This document shows, piece by piece, positions 4,175 to 5,756 of a stretch of DNA of 5,756 nt. The stretch's first letter is position 1; each line of letters begins with the position of its first letter. Position numbers and translations under genes: made by a program. Source of the DNA: Candidatus Omnitrophota bacterium (GTDB lineage: Bacteria; Omnitrophota; Gorgyraeia; 2-01-FULL-45-10); the NCBI GenBank assembly GCA_026387115.1, contig JAPLMI010000031.1:1-5756 (forward strand), given 5' to 3'. The notes beneath the pieces were generated by a model, which saw nothing but the letters and a program-made list of their open reading frames with translations, was not told the origin of the DNA and did not search any database.

Positions 4175-4557
4175 CTCTTTTTTTCCTCCGGTAGTTTATA
4201 TATAAAATCACATAAAAATTTAAGAAAACTGTTTTTGCCGTCTTCCGCTATCTCGCCGAATTCGATGCCGATATCGAACGGCGACTTATCCTCAAGCGAT
4301 AAACGTCTTTTCCATATAACGGTCCCTGTTGCGCGGACCCCGTCCCCGGACATCTCCGGGATGCCCAGCTTCATCTCTACGATGTCGGATTCTTTAAGGC
4401 GCTTGTCGTGGGCCTCGAACCTCGCGCCTTCGGCGGATATGTCTTTGGCCGTAACCGTATGAATTCTGCCGCGATCGGATGTTTGATAGGTAATATCTAC
4501 GGGGATCTTCAGCCGAATGGAACCCCTTCTGTCAATGAATTCCTCTTTTTTTGTCAT
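4162..4557 (-). CDS. PilZ-domain protein (putative c-di-GMP receptor)
   Basis: 131 aa, essentially one PilZ domain. Both binding motifs are intact: RxxxR at R11/R15 (RRGSIRLKIPV) and DxSxxG at D39-G44 (DISAEG). The rest shows the six-strand barrel pattern, including EMKLGIPEM, VRATGTVIWKRR and DIGIEFGEI, and then a C-terminal helix (SFLKFLCDFIYKLPEEKKR). Known: such stand-alone PilZ proteins bind cyclic di-GMP and change partner proteins or polymer secretion. The partner here is unknown. It is the first gene after the promoter 4582-4610; GAGG lies about 10 nt before the ATG. It overlaps the following lipoprotein gene by 13 nt, suggesting coupled production. No membrane segment or signal peptide, so cytoplasmic. 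With the STAS-PilZ protein it is one of two likely c-di-GMP effectors in this short window. Confidence 0.93.
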   Translation of the reverse strand: MTKKEEFIDRRGSIRLKIPVDITYQTSDRGRIHTVTAKDISAEGARFEAHDKRLKESDIVEMKLGIPEMSGDGVRATGTVIWKRRLSLEDKSPFDIGIEFGEIAEDGKNSFLKFLCDFIYKLPEEKKRCGR

Positions 4558-4581
4558 GGGGCCGTAACCTCATTTCGATTA

Positions 4582-4610
4582 AATATAGCATATTTAAAAT
4601 TTAACGTCAA
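4582..4610 (-). promoter_or_regulatory. Strong sigma-70-type promoter of the PilZ-lipoprotein-panD-def operon
   Basis: Minus-strand -35 TTGACG (4605-4610), 17-nt spacer, -10 TATATT (4582-4587) with TGC before it (extended -10). The surrounding DNA is very A+T-rich. The -35 overlaps the stop codon of the upstream hydrolase gene. Predicted transcription start is about 4575, giving a leader of about 17 nt that carries the GAGG ribosome-binding site. The 13 bases 4581-4593 are identical to 2931-2943 in the cold-shock promoter. Confidence 0.85.
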
Positions 4611-5756
4611 TTTAAATGAAGACGGAGCCAGCTTACTATATTATCCAGGACGTCTTTATCGGCAGCATAATGTATTCTGCATATGCCGTCGTTTACCTTC
4701 TTACCAAAGTAGTGGCCCAGATAGCCGTAATACGTCAACGCGTGGCTACAATTACCGCTATCTTCAAGCATCCTGTCGAGAAGAGACGATGATTCCATCG
4801 AGGAGGGGCTGTCTTGCCTACCCTGAAGGATGAGCACCGGCGCTTTTATATCCCTTATAAAAAGGGATGGTTTTCTATCCATCTCTTCCTTGACCCTCTT
4901 TACGAAACACCTTTTCCACAGGATGAAAGCCCAGTTTCCATTGGATCGCGACGCCCTATCCCTTATCTCCTCCAGGGATTTCTTCACGGATTTTAAATAC
5001 TCCTGGGTCCACTTTTTGTCAAAAAATATTTTGTCATAATTTTCAAAATTTTCCTGGGTGCCGTACCTGGAATATATTTCCGGCGCCATGAGGATGAGCC
5101 CTTTTATGTAATTTTTTTCGGATGCGAGTTTCAGAGCGCGAGAGGCGCCCCGTGAATGGCCTAAAATGAAGAGGCGCTGCGGATCGGCCTCTTTTTGAGC
5201 GGCCAGAAGATCGAGAGCCTTGGCAAGATCGTCGGTTTCTTCGTCTTCTGAAAGAGACGCGAAACTTCCGTCGCTTGAACCGACTCCGCGCTTGTCAAAC
5301 CTCAATACCGTGTAACCGTTTTTTGACAGGCTTTCGGCCAGATCGGCAAATAGGCCCCTGAAATTGCGGTCTTCCGGCCCATCCGGCCCGGTGAGAAGGA
5401 CGGCCGGGCATCTCGCTTCTTTCATCGGAACCGTCAATGTTCCGGATAGGTTAGCGCCGTTATTTTTGAACGTGACATCCCTGGACGTATAACCTTCGCC
5501 TTGGGGGGTATAATCTTTTGGCGTAAGTTCCCCGGGAGAGAATGTCCTGGTTATCTTAAGGCCTATCGATGGTATCTCTATCTTTATAAGCGACCGGTCT
5601 ATCTTCGCCACCCAGACGCTGCCTTGAGGATAGTTTTTTATCTTTAATAGCAGGTTCTCGGTTTTTATCTTTTTACGCCCTATCTTTAAATATTCGTCCC
5701 TTATCGAGGTGAGCGTGACGAACCTTTTCATCGGCGGCAATTCCCAGTCCAGGAAG
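4607..5756 (-). CDS. Alpha/beta-hydrolase (serine esterase/peptidase-like), 5' end outside window
   Basis: The frame is open to the window edge, so the gene is probably truncated here. The first in-frame ATG is at 5731 (374 aa from there; numbering below uses it), and the eight codons before it (FLDWELPP) look like coding sequence. Residues about 1-90 form a beta-rich N-terminal region that I do not recognise (LLLKIKNYPQGSVWVAKID). Residues about 95-374 are the hydrolase: LTGPDG (113-118), the substrate-pocket motif FDKRGVGSSDG (145-155), nucleophile elbow GHSRG with Ser193, acid Asp307 (ILQGRQD) and catalytic His340 (LGHYFG). A lid-like helical insertion occupies about 220-290. The fold resembles bacterial dienelactone-hydrolase/S9-type esterases, but the substrate cannot be read from sequence. 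All triad residues are present, so it is likely active. Its stop codon overlaps the next operon's promoter and no terminator is visible between them. Confidence 0.88.
   Translation of the reverse strand, partial: FLDWELPPMKRFVTLTSIRDEYLKIGRKKIKTENLLLKIKNYPQGSVWVAKIDRSLIKIEIPSIGLKITRTFSPGELTPKDYTPQGEGYTSRDVTFKNNGANLSGTLTVPMKEARCPAVLLTGPDGPEDRNFRGLFADLAESLSKNGYTVLRFDKRGVGSSDGSFASLSEDEETDDLAKALDLLAAQKEADPQRLFILGHSRGASRALKLASEKNYIKGLILMAPEIYSRYGTQENFENYDKIFFDKKWTQEYLKSVKKSLEEIRDRASRSNGNWAFILWKRCFVKRVKEEMDRKPSLFIRDIKAPVLILQGRQDSPSSMESSSLLDRMLEDSGNCSHALTYYGYLGHYFGKKVNDGICRIHYAADKDVLDNIVSWLRLHLN

Noticed and set aside
4408..4833. Plus-strand frame spanning the PilZ and hydrolase ends
   Set aside because: It crosses a clear minus-strand promoter and two real genes and has no protein-like features.
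1..5756. CRISPR array, tRNA/rRNA, insertion sequence, integrase or defence system
   Set aside because: No regularly spaced repeats, no tRNA-like folds, no transposase or nuclease motifs; every long frame is accounted for by the listed genes.

Overview
All ten complete genes and two edge-truncated genes in this window lie on the minus strand, so transcription runs from high to low coordinates. Genes are short, tightly packed and often overlapping. Several products carry signal peptides or lipoprotein-type N-termini, and a LytM-type peptidase is present, which points to a diderm (Gram-negative-type) bacterium. The moderate G+C, frequent ATA isoleucine codons, and the mix of small uncharacterised envelope proteins with standard housekeeping genes are reminiscent of candidate-phylum genomes such as Omnitrophota. 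That lineage guess is from general familiarity only and no marker gene here proves it.

Reading in the direction of transcription: (i) 5756-4607, an alpha/beta hydrolase whose reading frame is open at the window edge. (ii) 4557-2979, a compact four-gene unit with its own strong promoter (4582-4610): a PilZ-domain protein, a BamE/SmpA-like small lipoprotein, PanD (aspartate 1-decarboxylase) and Def (peptide deformylase). The junctions are a 13-nt overlap, a 9-nt gap and a 2-nt gap. (iii) 2960-2613, a cold-shock protein gene with a consensus promoter and a leader of about 108 nt containing an intrinsic-terminator-like hairpin between promoter and gene. (iv) 2612-2037, a short intergenic stretch and a GatB/YqeY-family gene. 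(v) 2021-1576, a promoter and a small secreted repetitive protein of unknown function. (vi) 1561-1505, nested inverted repeats. (vii) 1482-1, an envelope cluster: M23/LytM peptidase, a 45-aa entericidin-like lipoprotein, a STAS-PilZ fusion protein, and the first 28 codons of a probable pentapeptide-repeat protein coupled by an ATGA overlap.

Two separate operons therefore carry PilZ proteins with intact c-di-GMP-binding motifs, each beside small lipoprotein or cell-wall genes, so the region looks like envelope functions under second-messenger control mixed with housekeeping genes. Two of the three clear promoters (cold-shock gene and PilZ operon) share an identical 13-base extended -10 block. 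I see no transposase, integrase, CRISPR array, tRNA or rRNA, and no clear defence or secondary-metabolite system. The items most worth a second look are the cold-shock leader hairpin with strand-specific G-U pairing, the entericidin-like gene together with the start correction it forces downstream, the STAS-PilZ protein lacking the usual phosphorylatable serine, and the nested inverted repeats before the peptidase operon.
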